Assembly (NCBI GenBank): GCA_900549485.1
Contig: UROG01000001.1
Location: 62,001 to 126,000 of the forward strand
Length of the DNA stretch: 64,000 nt
Source of the DNA: an uncultured Eubacteriales bacterium
Lineage (GTDB): Bacteria; Bacillota; Clostridia; Oscillospirales; Oscillospiraceae
Direction of reading: 5' to 3'
Shown: one piece after another, positions 46,240 through 55,493 of the stretch
Position numbering within the stretch: position 1 is the stretch's first letter
Layout of the letters: the number at the start of each line of letters is the position of its first letter
Program-made: the position numbers and the translations under genes
The notes under the pieces: generated by a model
Seen by the model: the letters and a program-made list of their open reading frames with translations, nothing else
The model's database searches: none
Told to the model about the DNA's origin: nothing

Positions 46240-48738
46240 ATGCAGCAACTTAGAAAAGATAAAACCGATGCTTCCGAGCTGAGATGCAAGATAGTCCTTG
46301 TCATCTTCCTGCTTGCAGGGGCGGCTCTGATACTGAGCGGCATGTGGGGCATCGGCAAATATAACAGCTCCGGTTTTGACACCGAAGCCGGTTTTATGTA
46401 TGTTCAGGAGCTTACCGGTGCGGTTGACAAGCTGTACACCGGCTCTATCAAACCGGAAATAGAGGCTATGGCTCCGGAAAAAGCATCGGCATTTACGGAC
46501 AAAATTTATGATATGGTCGTATATAATTGGTCCGAGGAAACGGGCGAGGACAGAAAAGCCGATGTTGATGAATATCTTTCCGGTGCGGAAGGTGAAGAAT
46601 ACCGAGAAAAGCTGAGCAAGCTGTTCAGTCTGAGCTTTTCCCTTACCGGCCCGAAGGTATCAAATTCACAGCTCAAGGCGATAAAGGCTCTTACTCCGGA
46701 AGAAAAGGCGGAGTTCAGGGCAAATCTGATCGACTGTATTCTTGACGGCACTGCCGAAAAATCCGAGATCGCGGCCGACGCCTGCAAGAAGACCGAAGGC
46801 GAAGAGACGACTGCAACGCTGATGCAGCTCTGGCTCACCACGATCAACGACAGCAACGAGCCCCTTTCCACCGAGCTGACGAACGGGCTGAAAAAAGCCG
46901 TCCGTCAGGCGGACGCGAGAATAAGCGCGTATAAAATGACGGTCAACGGCGAGGTCAATTTCCTTACACGCCTCTGCCTTGCACACAGCAAGACCATAAT
47001 ACTCATCGGCATACTGCTTTTTGCCGACCTTTTGCTTCTGATAATCATGATGGCGAAGGAACACAACTGGACTATGGACTATAAGTGGGTGCTTATATTC
47101 CTTATTGTTGACTTCCTTGTCGTCTTTCAGGTCATGCCGCTGGTTTATCTTGTGGTAAAGGCGTTCTTCCCCGAGGGCGAGTTCACCTTTGAGGTCTTCA
47201 AGCGCCTCTATACCTACCCGATGAACCTTGGCGCGCTGAAAAATACTCTTATCGCCGCCACCGCGACGATGGTACTCGGCACGATCCTTGCCTTCCCGCT
47301 GGCATGGCTTGTCGGGCGCACGAACCTTTACGGCAGAAAATTTTTCCGTTCGCTGTTCGTCATGACCTATATGGTTCCTCCGTACGTCGGCGCAATGGCG
47401 TGGCTGAGACTTCTCAACCCCAACGTCGGCACGATAAACCAGGTGCTCCGCATGATATTCGGCCTTGGCGACACTCCCGGCCCTCTGAATATCTATTCTA
47501 TCGGCGGTCTTATCTGGGTTCTTACCACCTTCTACTATCCCTATGCGTTCATCACCATTTCCAGAGCAATGGAAAAAATGGATCCCTCCCTTGAGGAAGC
47601 CTCCCAGATATCCGGCGCTTCTTCTCTCAAAACCGTGTTCAAGATCACCCTCCCCATGATGACGCCCTCACTCATCGCCGGTGCGCTTCTTGTGTTCGTG
47701 TGCGCAATGAGCTGCTACGGCATCCCGTCCATTATCGGCGCACCCGGCAAGGTGCATACCGTCACGACGAGAATAATTGAGTATAACGGCCTCGGCGCAC
47801 AGGGTCTGAGCGACGCGACCGGTCTTGCGGTGTTCCTGATGCTGCTGGCGATAATAATTCTGTTCGTTTCGGACTTTGTTGTTGCAAAGAAGCAGTACAT
47901 AACGGTTTCCGGTAAATCCACGCAGCCCAATAATGTCGATCTGGGCAAGTGGCGCGTTCCGATCACGGTTCTTGTGACGCTCTTTGCGGTCATCGTCATT
48001 CTCATCCCCTTTGCCACGATCCTTACCACATCGTTCAAAATCGACGTTGGCAAGGCGGTTACCAACGCGGGCAACTTCACCCTTTCCCAGTGGAAGACGA
48101 TATTCTCCCGCGAGGAGACAATGCACTGTCTCAAGAACAGCCTTGTCTTCGGCGCTGTTACCGCAACCGTGGGTATAATAATTGCCTGCTCCATGAGCTA
48201 TCTTCTCCAGCGTACAAAGGTGCGCGGCAGAAAGATACCCGATTTCCTGATAACTCTCGGCTCGGGTACTCCGTCCGTTGTTATCGCCCTCGGGCTCATC
48301 ATGACGATGAAAGGCGATTTCGGTATAAACATTTACAACACCGCTTATATCATGATCATTGCCTACCTTATAAAATACCTCATGATGGGCATGAGGACCG
48401 TTGTCTCCGCCATGAGCCAGATACATGTGTCTCTGGAAGAATGTTCGCAGATATCCGGCGCGTCATGGTTCAGAACCATGTTCAAAATAACCGGACCGCT
48501 GATCTTCCCCTCCATTGCAGCCGGCTGGTTCCTTATCTTTATACCCAGCTTCTATGAGCTTTCAATGACAACCCTGCTCTATTCCAACACAACAAAGACT
48601 ATCGGCTTCCAGCTCTATGAGTATTGGACGTTCACCAGCCAGCCGCAGAGCTGTGCAATGGCGTTCGGCATCCTGATGATAGTTGTCGTGCTGAATTTTG
48701 TTCTCAACAAGATAACAAAGGGCAAGTTTGCGATTTAA
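46240..48738 (+). CDS. ABC transporter permease, two fused transmembrane domains with an outside N-terminal domain
   Basis: 832 residues. One N-terminal helix (about 16-37), then about 210 residues outside the membrane, then two ABC permease halves, each with an EAA loop: EEASQISGASSLKTVFKITL near 450 and EECSQISGASWFRTMFKITG near 730. Fused double permeases are typical of the FbpB type importers. The large extracytoplasmic insert, rich in Glu/Lys/Ala, is unusual and of unknown role. The ribosome site TGGGAG precedes the ATG. Confidence 0.88.
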   Translation: MQQLRKDKTDASELRCKIVLVIFLLAGAALILSGMWGIGKYNSSGFDTEAGFMYVQELTGAVDKLYTGSIKPEIEAMAPEKASAFTDKIYDMVVYNWSEETGEDRKADVDEYLSGAEGEEYREKLSKLFSLSFSLTGPKVSNSQLKAIKALTPEEKAEFRANLIDCILDGTAEKSEIAADACKKTEGEETTATLMQLWLTTINDSNEPLSTELTNGLKKAVRQADARISAYKMTVNGEVNFLTRLCLAHSKTIILIGILLFADLLLLIIMMAKEHNWTMDYKWVLIFLIVDFLVVFQVMPLVYLVVKAFFPEGEFTFEVFKRLYTYPMNLGALKNTLIAATATMVLGTILAFPLAWLVGRTNLYGRKFFRSLFVMTYMVPPYVGAMAWLRLLNPNVGTINQVLRMIFGLGDTPGPLNIYSIGGLIWVLTTFYYPYAFITISRAMEKMDPSLEEASQISGASSLKTVFKITLPMMTPSLIAGALLVFVCAMSCYGIPSIIGAPGKVHTVTTRIIEYNGLGAQGLSDATGLAVFLMLLAIIILFVSDFVVAKKQYITVSGKSTQPNNVDLGKWRVPITVLVTLFAVIVILIPFATILTTSFKIDVGKAVTNAGNFTLSQWKTIFSREETMHCLKNSLVFGAVTATVGIIIACSMSYLLQRTKVRGRKIPDFLITLGSGTPSVVIALGLIMTMKGDFGINIYNTAYIMIIAYLIKYLMMGMRTVVSAMSQIHVSLEECSQISGASWFRTMFKITGPLIFPSIAAGWFLIFIPSFYELSMTTLLYSNTTKTIGFQLYEYWTFTSQPQSCAMAFGILMIVVVLNFVLNKITKGKFAI

Positions 48739-48785
48739 GCAAGTGGAAACGGTTTGACCCGCCGCACGCGGGAACATTGATAAAG

Positions 48786-48805
48786 CCGTGCGGGGAACCG
48801 CACGG
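48786..48805 (+). other. Small hairpin before the ATPase gene
   Basis: CCGTGCGG and CCGCACGG pair with loop GGAA, just upstream of the GGAGG of the ATPase gene; may mark an mRNA processing or stability point. Confidence 0.5.
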
Positions 48806-48822
48806 AGAATATGGAGGATAAT

Positions 48823-49896
48823 ATGGCAAGTATTACTATAAAAAACGTAACAAAAGCCTTCGGGGACAATGTTGTTCTGAAGGAATTCAACCAGAGCTTT
48901 CAGGACGGCGAGTTCATAACTCTGCTCGGCCCATCCGGATGCGGCAAGACGACCATGCTCAGAATGATCGCCGGATTTGAAAAGCCCACCACCGGCGAGA
49001 TCCTCATAGGCGACAGGGTGGTTTCGTCCGCGAAGACCTTTGTGCCGCCCGAGAAGCGCGATATAGGCATGGTGTTCCAGTCCTATGCCGTCTGGCCGCA
49101 CATGACCGTTGCCGAAAACGTGGCGTATCCGCTTACCATCCAGAAAAAGAAGAAGGACGAGATAAAGAAGGAAGTTGACAGGGTTCTGGAGATCGTCCAT
49201 CTCTCCCAGTATGCCGAACGTATACCCAGCCAGCTTTCCGGCGGACAGCAGCAGCGTGTTGCGCTTGCAAGGGCGCTTGTCGCAAGACCGCAGGTGCTGC
49301 TGCTTGACGAGCCTCTTTCAAACCTTGACGCAAAGCTGCGTGAGAGCATGCGCTTTGAGATAAAGGAAATACAGGCACGTCTCGGCATAACCGTCGTGTA
49401 CGTCACCCATGATCAGACCGAAGCAATGGCGATGTCCGACAGGGTCATTCTTATAAACAGAGGCGTTGTGCAGCAGGTCGCATCCCCCGCAGATATATAC
49501 GACCACCCCGCCAACCAGTTCGTAGCGGACTTCCTTGGCAAGGTCGTGTTCCTCAAGGGCAACATTGCCGGCGGCAGGATAGTGCTTGACAATACGAACC
49601 AGTCCATCGCCTATGACGGAGACAAGACGGGCCGCGTTGAGCTTGCCCTGCGTCCTGAAAGGATCAGCATATCCCTCGACGGCGGCGAGCTTGAGGGCGT
49701 TCTGGAAAGTCAGTACTATCTCGGCGATGTGGACGACTGCCGCGTAAAGGTCGGCGACGTCACCGTAAGAGTTATCGCCCCGCCCGAGACGTATCACCGC
49801 ATGAAGCTTGGCGACAAGGTGTATCTCACGTTCAGAGAAAAACTCATCTTTGACGAAGACGGCTCTCTGGATGATAAGCTCAAAATAATGACCTGA
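48823..49896 (+). CDS. ABC transporter ATP-binding protein
   Basis: 357 residues. Walker A GPSGCGKT, Q-loop MVFQSYAVWPHMTVAENV, signature LSGGQQQRVALARAL, Walker B VLLLDEPLSNLD and the H-loop YVTHDQTEAM, then a C-terminal TOBE-type domain (about 240-357, with LALRPERISI). Belongs to the PotA/FbpC/MalK group. GGAGG before ATG 48823 favours this start over the ATG at 48811, which contains the ribosome site. Last gene of the importer operon, with a strong terminator. Confidence 0.94.
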   Translation: MASITIKNVTKAFGDNVVLKEFNQSFQDGEFITLLGPSGCGKTTMLRMIAGFEKPTTGEILIGDRVVSSAKTFVPPEKRDIGMVFQSYAVWPHMTVAENVAYPLTIQKKKKDEIKKEVDRVLEIVHLSQYAERIPSQLSGGQQQRVALARALVARPQVLLLDEPLSNLDAKLRESMRFEIKEIQARLGITVVYVTHDQTEAMAMSDRVILINRGVVQQVASPADIYDHPANQFVADFLGKVVFLKGNIAGGRIVLDNTNQSIAYDGDKTGRVELALRPERISISLDGGELEGVLESQYYLGDVDDCRVKVGDVTVRVIAPPETYHRMKLGDKVYLTFREKLIFDEDGSLDDKLKIMT

Positions 49897-49921
49897 TATA
49901 GAGAAATATAATAAACCGGTA

Positions 49922-49967
49922 AAAGAGCCAAAAGACCTGAAACACGAGGTCTTTTGGCTCTTTTTGT
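49922..49967. terminator. Bidirectional terminator
   Basis: AAAGAGCCAAAAGACCT (49922-49938) pairs with its complement (49947-49963), followed by TTTTTG; on the other strand the stem is followed by TTTTACC. Serves the ABC operon and the sensor kinase. Confidence 0.9.
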
Positions 49968-49975
49968 TTAAGCTC

Positions 49976-52786
49976 TTAATTCTGCTGCTGCGGGCTGTCT
50001 GCCGGAGGGGAGCTGTCAACCGTTTTACGGGTGCACTTTGCAAGAGTGCTATACAGAAGCTCCGGCTGGAGGGGCTTTGAAAGGTGCGCGTTCATGCCTG
50101 CGTCAATAGTGCGTTTGCTTTCCTCGGTGAATGCGTCGGCGGTCATGGCGATTATGGGAACAGTCGCCGCGTCGTAACGCTTGAGTGCGCGAATGACTTT
50201 GGTGGCCTCAAGACCGTCCATCAGCGGCATACGCACGTCCATAAGGATCGCGTCGATAGAAAACGGCTTGGACGCCTTGAAAATATCCACCGCGGCGCAG
50301 CCGTTTGAGGCCGTCTCCACTATGCAGCCTGCTTCCTCAAGAATGAGCTTGCCGACGTAGGTATTGATCTCATTGTCCTCGACAAGCAGAATGTGAAGAC
50401 CGCTGAGGTTGACTTTTTCCTGCTCCTGCGTTTCCGGTTTTTCGCTTTCCTTTACGATGTGTGCGTACAGCGTCACGACAAATTCCGTCCCAAACCCAAG
50501 CTTGCTTTTAACGGAGATTGTCCCTCCCATGGCTTCCACAAGGCTTTTGACAATGGGGAGACCGAGTCCCGTTCCTTTTGTCTTGTCATTGAGCTGCGAA
50601 TGTTCCTGCGTGAACGGTTCATACAGGTGCTGCAAAAATTCTTCGCTCATGCCGATGCCGTTGTCGCGCACGGTAAAGCGCATTTTGAGCATATCGTTGT
50701 CTATGTTTTCACAGCGCAGCACAAACCATACGTCGCCGCCCGTAGGGGTGAATTTGGCGGCGTTGGCCAGAAGGTTGAAAAAAATCTGATTGAAGCGCAG
50801 CTTGTCAACCATGATGGGGAGGTCGCCGGCCATGATATCGCAGTGAAAGTTAATATGCCGTGCATCCATCAGCGGACGTATGACCGTGTTTATAGAGGTG
50901 TAGAAGTCCTCGTTCGTCATGGGCACCTCATGCAGCGTCAGCTCACCGCTTTCGATTTTGTTCAGATCAAGAATATCGTTGATAAGCCCCAGCAGGAAAT
51001 CGCTGGATACCGATATCTTGCTGAGATAATCGTGAACAACCGTGATATCGTTCTCTCTGCGCGCGAGATTTGTCAGATTGATTATGGCGTTCATGGGAGT
51101 TCTAATGTCATGGCTCATGCGGGAGAGAAATTCCGTCTTTGCGGCATTGGCTTTGCGCACCTTTTCGAGCGCGTAAGTTGTTTGCTTGTTTTTCTTGTAA
51201 AGGAGTACGGCCATTACGAGCAGCACGGCGATGAACGCGCCGCCGAAGGTCAGCGTCATCACTATATTATTGCGGAAAAACTCTTTCAGAGTAGGCTTGG
51301 TCTGCACATAGCTGTTCTTCGCCAGCAGACTGCCTCTGAGAAGCGTGCCAGACAGAGCAATTCCTTTGTTCAGAATAGAGACGGCTATTGTGTTGTCACG
51401 CGTGGTTGAAAGCGCCACACTGACGGAGAACGGCAGATCGGCAAATTGCAGCTCCTGCATTGCGGGGTATTGGCGAAGAAGATTCAGACGCATGGAGGAG
51501 CCAAGCGCAAAGTCAGCCTTGCCGGAAATAACCGCGTCAAGACAGGCCCCCTGCCCGCTGCACAGAAGCGGCTCCGCATTCGGAAACAGCATCCGCGTGA
51601 CGCGCTCCGTCATGAGTACATCGTTTGAAACGGCTACTATGCCGCTGTTCACATCGAAGTCTTCTTTATCATATATGGCGACAAGCGTTCCGGAGATAAC
51701 CTCATTTGTCAGCAGATGATTGCTTTGCTCGGCAAAATAATAATCGTTGTATACCGGACCGATAGCGTCCACTTCGCCGCGTTCAAGTGCTTCTACCAGC
51801 TCTGTGTTGTCTGAGTAAAACCGTATTTTTATTTCGACGCCGAATTCCTGCACCATATTATCAGCCAGCGCGCTCAGAATACCGGCGGCGCCGCCGTCGT
51901 CATTCTGCTTGGAATAAGGAAGACTCTCCGCAAGCAGCCCGAGACGCAGCGTATTGTCGTGCGCGGCAAGCCATTGCCGTTCAATCGTATTAAGCTCCAT
52001 GGAGCTTCTGAGCCTGATACGGTACTTGCGGGCAACTGTGCTGTTGAAATCGGGATCGCTGAGCTGTATTTCGCCAAGCGCCATGTTCAGAGCGTCCAGC
52101 AGGTCGGGACGCTGCTTTGATACGGCAAAATAGTATTCGCTTGAGCCGAGTGCCATTATCGGTGTAAAGGTGTTCAGCACGGAATAATCCTGCGTTACGA
52201 TGGCATCCACCACGCCGTTTCCAAGCGCAACCGACAGATCGTCATAGCTCCTGTACAGAAAGATCTGCGCGTCAATGTTGTTTTTTGCAAGCCATTCCTT
52301 CAGCAGTCTGTGCTGATAGCTGCCCTGAAGCACACCGATGCGGCAATTGTTGAACAGCTCAAGCTTGCCGCTTGTCAGCACGGTGTGGTTGGCATCGGTG
52401 CATAGCCAATAGGTCTCCTTGCCCTGCGGATATGCGGAAAAGTCAACAAGCTCTGCTCGCTCTGCGCTGTAGCTCACATCACCGAGCAGGTCGATCTCGC
52501 CGTTGACAAGCATATCGTAACATTCGCTGAAGGAGGCAAAAACGTATTCATAGGTCCAGCCGGTTATGTAAGATATCTCCTGAAGGTATTCATACCCCGA
52601 GCCGTTCATATAGCCGTCTTCCCGCCGTTCCTCATATGCTTTGGACTGCACGTATCCGACGCGGACGGTTTTGTCTCCCGCACCGGCCGCCTCTGCGCGT
52701 ACCGGCAGCAGCGCGGACAGCAGAAATACCGCGGTCAGCGCCGCCGCGGTCAATTTTATCAAGAGCTTATTTTTTGACGTATGCAT
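49976..52786 (-). CDS. Hybrid sensor histidine kinase with two solute-binding-like sensor domains
   Basis: 936 residues. Signal or anchor helix (about 8-30); two extracytoplasmic SBP_bac_3-like domains (about 40-265, VRVGYVQSKAYEERREDGYM; and about 275-505, LRLGLLAESLPYSKQ); membrane helix (about 513-538); kinase domain with His559 in SRMSHDIRTPMN, then N, G1 (DNGIGMS) and G2 (GTGLGLPIVKSLV) boxes; and a receiver domain with Asp850 in LMDVRMP. EvgS/BvgS-like plan. It ends in a receiver, with no output domain or partner regulator nearby. Start ATG 52786 with GGGGGA upstream; a TTG at 52801 also opens the frame. Confidence 0.92.
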   Translation of the reverse strand: MHTSKNKLLIKLTAAALTAVFLLSALLPVRAEAAGAGDKTVRVGYVQSKAYEERREDGYMNGSGYEYLQEISYITGWTYEYVFASFSECYDMLVNGEIDLLGDVSYSAERAELVDFSAYPQGKETYWLCTDANHTVLTSGKLELFNNCRIGVLQGSYQHRLLKEWLAKNNIDAQIFLYRSYDDLSVALGNGVVDAIVTQDYSVLNTFTPIMALGSSEYYFAVSKQRPDLLDALNMALGEIQLSDPDFNSTVARKYRIRLRSSMELNTIERQWLAAHDNTLRLGLLAESLPYSKQNDDGGAAGILSALADNMVQEFGVEIKIRFYSDNTELVEALERGEVDAIGPVYNDYYFAEQSNHLLTNEVISGTLVAIYDKEDFDVNSGIVAVSNDVLMTERVTRMLFPNAEPLLCSGQGACLDAVISGKADFALGSSMRLNLLRQYPAMQELQFADLPFSVSVALSTTRDNTIAVSILNKGIALSGTLLRGSLLAKNSYVQTKPTLKEFFRNNIVMTLTFGGAFIAVLLVMAVLLYKKNKQTTYALEKVRKANAAKTEFLSRMSHDIRTPMNAIINLTNLARRENDITVVHDYLSKISVSSDFLLGLINDILDLNKIESGELTLHEVPMTNEDFYTSINTVIRPLMDARHINFHCDIMAGDLPIMVDKLRFNQIFFNLLANAAKFTPTGGDVWFVLRCENIDNDMLKMRFTVRDNGIGMSEEFLQHLYEPFTQEHSQLNDKTKGTGLGLPIVKSLVEAMGGTISVKSKLGFGTEFVVTLYAHIVKESEKPETQEQEKVNLSGLHILLVEDNEINTYVGKLILEEAGCIVETASNGCAAVDIFKASKPFSIDAILMDVRMPLMDGLEATKVIRALKRYDAATVPIIAMTADAFTEESKRTIDAGMNAHLSKPLQPELLYSTLAKCTRKTVDSSPPADSPQQQN

Positions 52787-52896
52787 CCGGATGTCCCCCA
52801 AAATCTCTCTATTGTCCGCCTCTCAGTGTAATATTTTATATTTTACCATGCATACAGCCCCGCCGCAAGCAATACCGCCGCCGTGCGGAAAGAAAA

Positions 52897-53083
52897 ATGC
52901 TCCCTCGATACGATAGGGAGCATGACGGCAAAGCCCAACGCAGTGGGTTTGATTCGGAAAAGGAAAAACAACACCAACGGTCGATCTGACGCCGCCTGCG
53001 GCGGCTGATGACCTTATGGAGCCAATCTCCCGCGTAATGCCCGAATCAAAGCCCAACGGAGTGGGTTTGATTCGGAAAAGGAA
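52897..53083. repeat. Intergenic repeat cluster beside tRNA-Arg
   Basis: ATGCTCCCT/AGGGAGCAT hairpin at 52897-52923. A 37-bp unit, CAAAGCCCAACG...TTCGGAAAAGGAA, occurs at 52929-52965 and 53047-53083 with one mismatch. The second copy lies in a hairpin CCGAATCAAA-GCCCA/TGGG-TTTGATTCGG (53041-53075). No gene is seen between the sensor kinase and the tRNA. Confidence 0.75.
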
Positions 53084-53145
53084 GAAAGAGTAAGCATAGT
53101 GCAGTTTTCGTCGTAAGACGGAAACGGAACGGTGCTTACTCTTTC
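53084..53145 (-). terminator. Inverted repeat after tRNA-Arg
   Basis: GAAAGAGTAAGCA (53084-53096) and TGCTTACTCTTTC (53133-53145) are exact complements across 36 bases; on the minus strand the second arm is followed by TTCCTTTTCC. Likely tRNA transcript end. Confidence 0.55.
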
Positions 53146-53152
53146 TGACGCA

Positions 53153-53226
53153 TATGCCCGACAGGATTTGAACCTGCGACCTTCAGAGTCGGAGTCTGAC
53201 ACTCTATCCAGCTGAGCTACGGGCAC
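53153..53226 (-). tRNA. tRNA-Arg (anticodon CCG)
   Basis: 74 bases, acceptor GTGCCCG/CGGGCAT, D-arm AGCTCAGCTGGATAGAG, anticodon arm TCAGA-CTCCGAC-TCTGA giving anticodon CCG, and T-arm GGTTTGAATCC-type. CCA is not encoded. Reads the arginine codon CGG. Confidence 0.93.
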
Positions 53227-53273
53227 ATATTAAAGCGGGACAAGCCACGGAAGGGGAAGAAAACGGTTTACGG

Positions 53274-53302
53274 TTTACAATATAAGCATTATCTGATATA
53301 AT
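53274..53302 (+). promoter_or_regulatory. Promoter of the AKR-apbE-recG operon
   Basis: TTTACA (53274-53279), 17 bases, TATAAT (53297-53302), about 110 bases before the first start codon. Confidence 0.75.
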
Positions 53303-53415
53303 ATCCTAACAAACAGAAATCTATCCTGCACATTATAGCAAAGAATCGTCGCAAAGTAAATAGCGTGTTTGCATTATTTTTGCCGTATGAGGCGGCGGAA
53401 AATACGGAGGAGAAA

Positions 53416-54447
53416 ATGAAAACTGTAAGACTTGGAAAAAGCGGACTTGTTGTAACAAAACCGGCCATGGGCTGTCTGCCGGTGCAGAGATGCAGTATGG
53501 AAGACAGTGTGAAGCTCCTGCGCAGCGCCTATGAGCGCGGCATAAGGTTTTTTGATACCGCCGCGGCGTATACCGACAGTCAGGAGAAGATCGGCCTTGC
53601 GCTGAGCGGCGTCCGTGACGATATCGTCATTGCCACAAAGAGCGCAGCAAGAACGTGCAGCGGTGTGCTTGCCGATATCGAGAACAGTCTCAGGATGATG
53701 AAAACAGACTATATTGACCTTTTCCAATTCCACAATGTGCCGGAGGTTCCGTATGCCGAGGACAAGGATGGCGCATACGCCGGTGCGCTCATTGCGAAGG
53801 AGCGCGGCTGGATAGGGCATATAGGCGTTACCTCGCACAGGGTCGGCGTTATTGAACAGTGCATAGATTCCGGCGCCTTTGAAACGGTGCAGTTCCCGTT
53901 CAGCTACATATCCGCTCAGCGCGATCTTGACCTTGCGGAGCGGGCAAAGAATGCCGACGTCGGTTTTATCGCAATGAAGGGACTTGCCGGCGGACTGCTC
54001 GGAACGAACCCGAGAGCCTGCCACGCCTTTATGAACCTATACGACAACGTCGCACCGATCTGGGGAATCCAGACGATGGAGGAGCTTGAGTGCTGGATGG
54101 GGCTTGCGGAGGAAGACCCCGTGATGGATGAGCAGCTTTCCGCGCAGATAAAGGCCGACAGAGAGCAGCTTTCCGGCAACTTCTGCCGCAGCTGCGGCTA
54201 CTGTATGCCCTGCACGGTGGGGATCGAGATAAACAACTGCGCAAGGATGGATATGCTCCTGCGCCGTTCCCCGTGGCGGCAGTATATGACAGATGAGTGG
54301 CGCGCAAAGATGAACAAAATAAACGACTGCGTGGAGTGCGGGCTTTGCAGAAGCCGCTGTCCGTATCAGCTTGACACGCCCAATCTGCTCAAATATATGT
54401 TAAAGGACTACAACGAATTCTATGAAGCACACAAAGATATTATCTAA
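53416..54447 (+). CDS. Aldo/keto reductase with two 4Fe-4S clusters
   Basis: 343 residues. AKR barrel (KTVRLGKSGLVVTKPAMGCL, RFFDTAAAYTDSQEKIGLAL, DYIDLFQFHNV, IGHIGVTSH) followed by two ferredoxin-like clusters: Cys257/260/263/266 (CRSCGYCMPC) and Cys305/308/311/315 (CVECGLCRSRCP). These fused reductases are common in anaerobes; the substrate is unknown. GGAGGAG before ATG 53416 fixes the start. Overlaps apbE by 26 bases. Confidence 0.92.
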   Translation: MKTVRLGKSGLVVTKPAMGCLPVQRCSMEDSVKLLRSAYERGIRFFDTAAAYTDSQEKIGLALSGVRDDIVIATKSAARTCSGVLADIENSLRMMKTDYIDLFQFHNVPEVPYAEDKDGAYAGALIAKERGWIGHIGVTSHRVGVIEQCIDSGAFETVQFPFSYISAQRDLDLAERAKNADVGFIAMKGLAGGLLGTNPRACHAFMNLYDNVAPIWGIQTMEELECWMGLAEEDPVMDEQLSAQIKADREQLSGNFCRSCGYCMPCTVGIEINNCARMDMLLRRSPWRQYMTDEWRAKMNKINDCVECGLCRSRCPYQLDTPNLLKYMLKDYNEFYEAHKDII

Positions 54448-55492
54448 AGCGTTATGCCTGCTGCTGTGCGCCGTCACGCTTGCCTCACTCACCGGCTGCG
54501 GCGAGACAAGGAAGGTGCAGAGAGAGGTATACGCGATGGACACGGTTATGACGCTCATCGCCTACGGAAAAAATGCCGAAAAAGGGCTGAACGCGGCGGA
54601 AAGCGTTATAAAATCCATGGATGCGATGCTCGATCCGGAGCTTGAGACGAGTACGGTGTACGCCATTAACCATGCTCAGGGCGGCAGCACCGTTGTGACC
54701 GGTCAGGTGGCGGATATGCTGTCAAAGGCATATGGCATCTACCAGAAGACCAAAACGTATAACTCAAGCGCGACCGGTATGCTCGACCTGACGCTTTATC
54801 CGCTTATCAAAAAGTGGGGCTTTGTTGACAGCAAGTACTACACCCCGACAGACGCGGAGATACAGGAGCAGCTTGCAAGGCGCTGCTTTGACCAGATGGT
54901 GCTGTCAAGCTTTCCGGCATCCGGTGCGTATTCCGTCACTATCCCGTCCTACGGCGAGCTGAGCTTTGCATGCTGCGCAAAGGGCAGCGCCGCGCAGAAC
55001 GCGGTAGGCTCCATGCGTCAGGCGGGCGTGACGAGCGGCATAATCTCCCTCGGCGGCAACGTGCAGACGCTTGGGCTGAAGCCTGACGGCACGAACTGGA
55101 ATGTCGCTATCCAGGACCCCAACCATACGGAGAGCTATCTCGGCGTTGTCAGCGTCGGCGAGACGGCAGTCGTCACCAGCGGCACATACCAGCGCTTCTT
55201 TACCAATGCCGAAGGCAATACCTATCATCATCTTATAAGCCCGACTACCGGCTACCCCGCGAACAACACGCTGCTCTCCTGCACGATAATATGCGACGAC
55301 GGCACCACGGCGGACTGCCTTTCAACGGCCATGTTCGTAATGGGCGAGACAAACGCGCTCAACTATTGGCGTGCAAACGGCGGCTTTGAAATGATACTTG
55401 TCACAAAGAGCAACGAGGTAATATGCACGATAGGGCTTATGGAGAAGTTTACCCTTTCCAACGACACCTATACGCTCAAGTACAGGGAATGA
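54422..55492 (+). CDS. apbE: FAD:protein FMN transferase lipoprotein
   Basis: 356 residues with lipoprotein signal and lipobox LTGC (Cys26). ApbE features: REVYAMDTVMTLIAYG, a central GELSFACCAKGSAAQNAVGS, SGIISLGGNVQTLG, and HHLISPTTGYPANN near 270. It attaches FMN to threonine in Rnf/Nqr-type or other secreted flavoproteins. It follows an Fe-S reductase, but no Rnf genes are in the window. The ribosome site is distant, so translation may be coupled to the upstream gene. Confidence 0.93.
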   Translation: MKHTKILSKALCLLLCAVTLASLTGCGETRKVQREVYAMDTVMTLIAYGKNAEKGLNAAESVIKSMDAMLDPELETSTVYAINHAQGGSTVVTGQVADMLSKAYGIYQKTKTYNSSATGMLDLTLYPLIKKWGFVDSKYYTPTDAEIQEQLARRCFDQMVLSSFPASGAYSVTIPSYGELSFACCAKGSAAQNAVGSMRQAGVTSGIISLGGNVQTLGLKPDGTNWNVAIQDPNHTESYLGVVSVGETAVVTSGTYQRFFTNAEGNTYHHLISPTTGYPANNTLLSCTIICDDGTTADCLSTAMFVMGETNALNYWRANGGFEMILVTKSNEVICTIGLMEKFTLSNDTYTLKYRE

Positions 55493-55493
55493 C

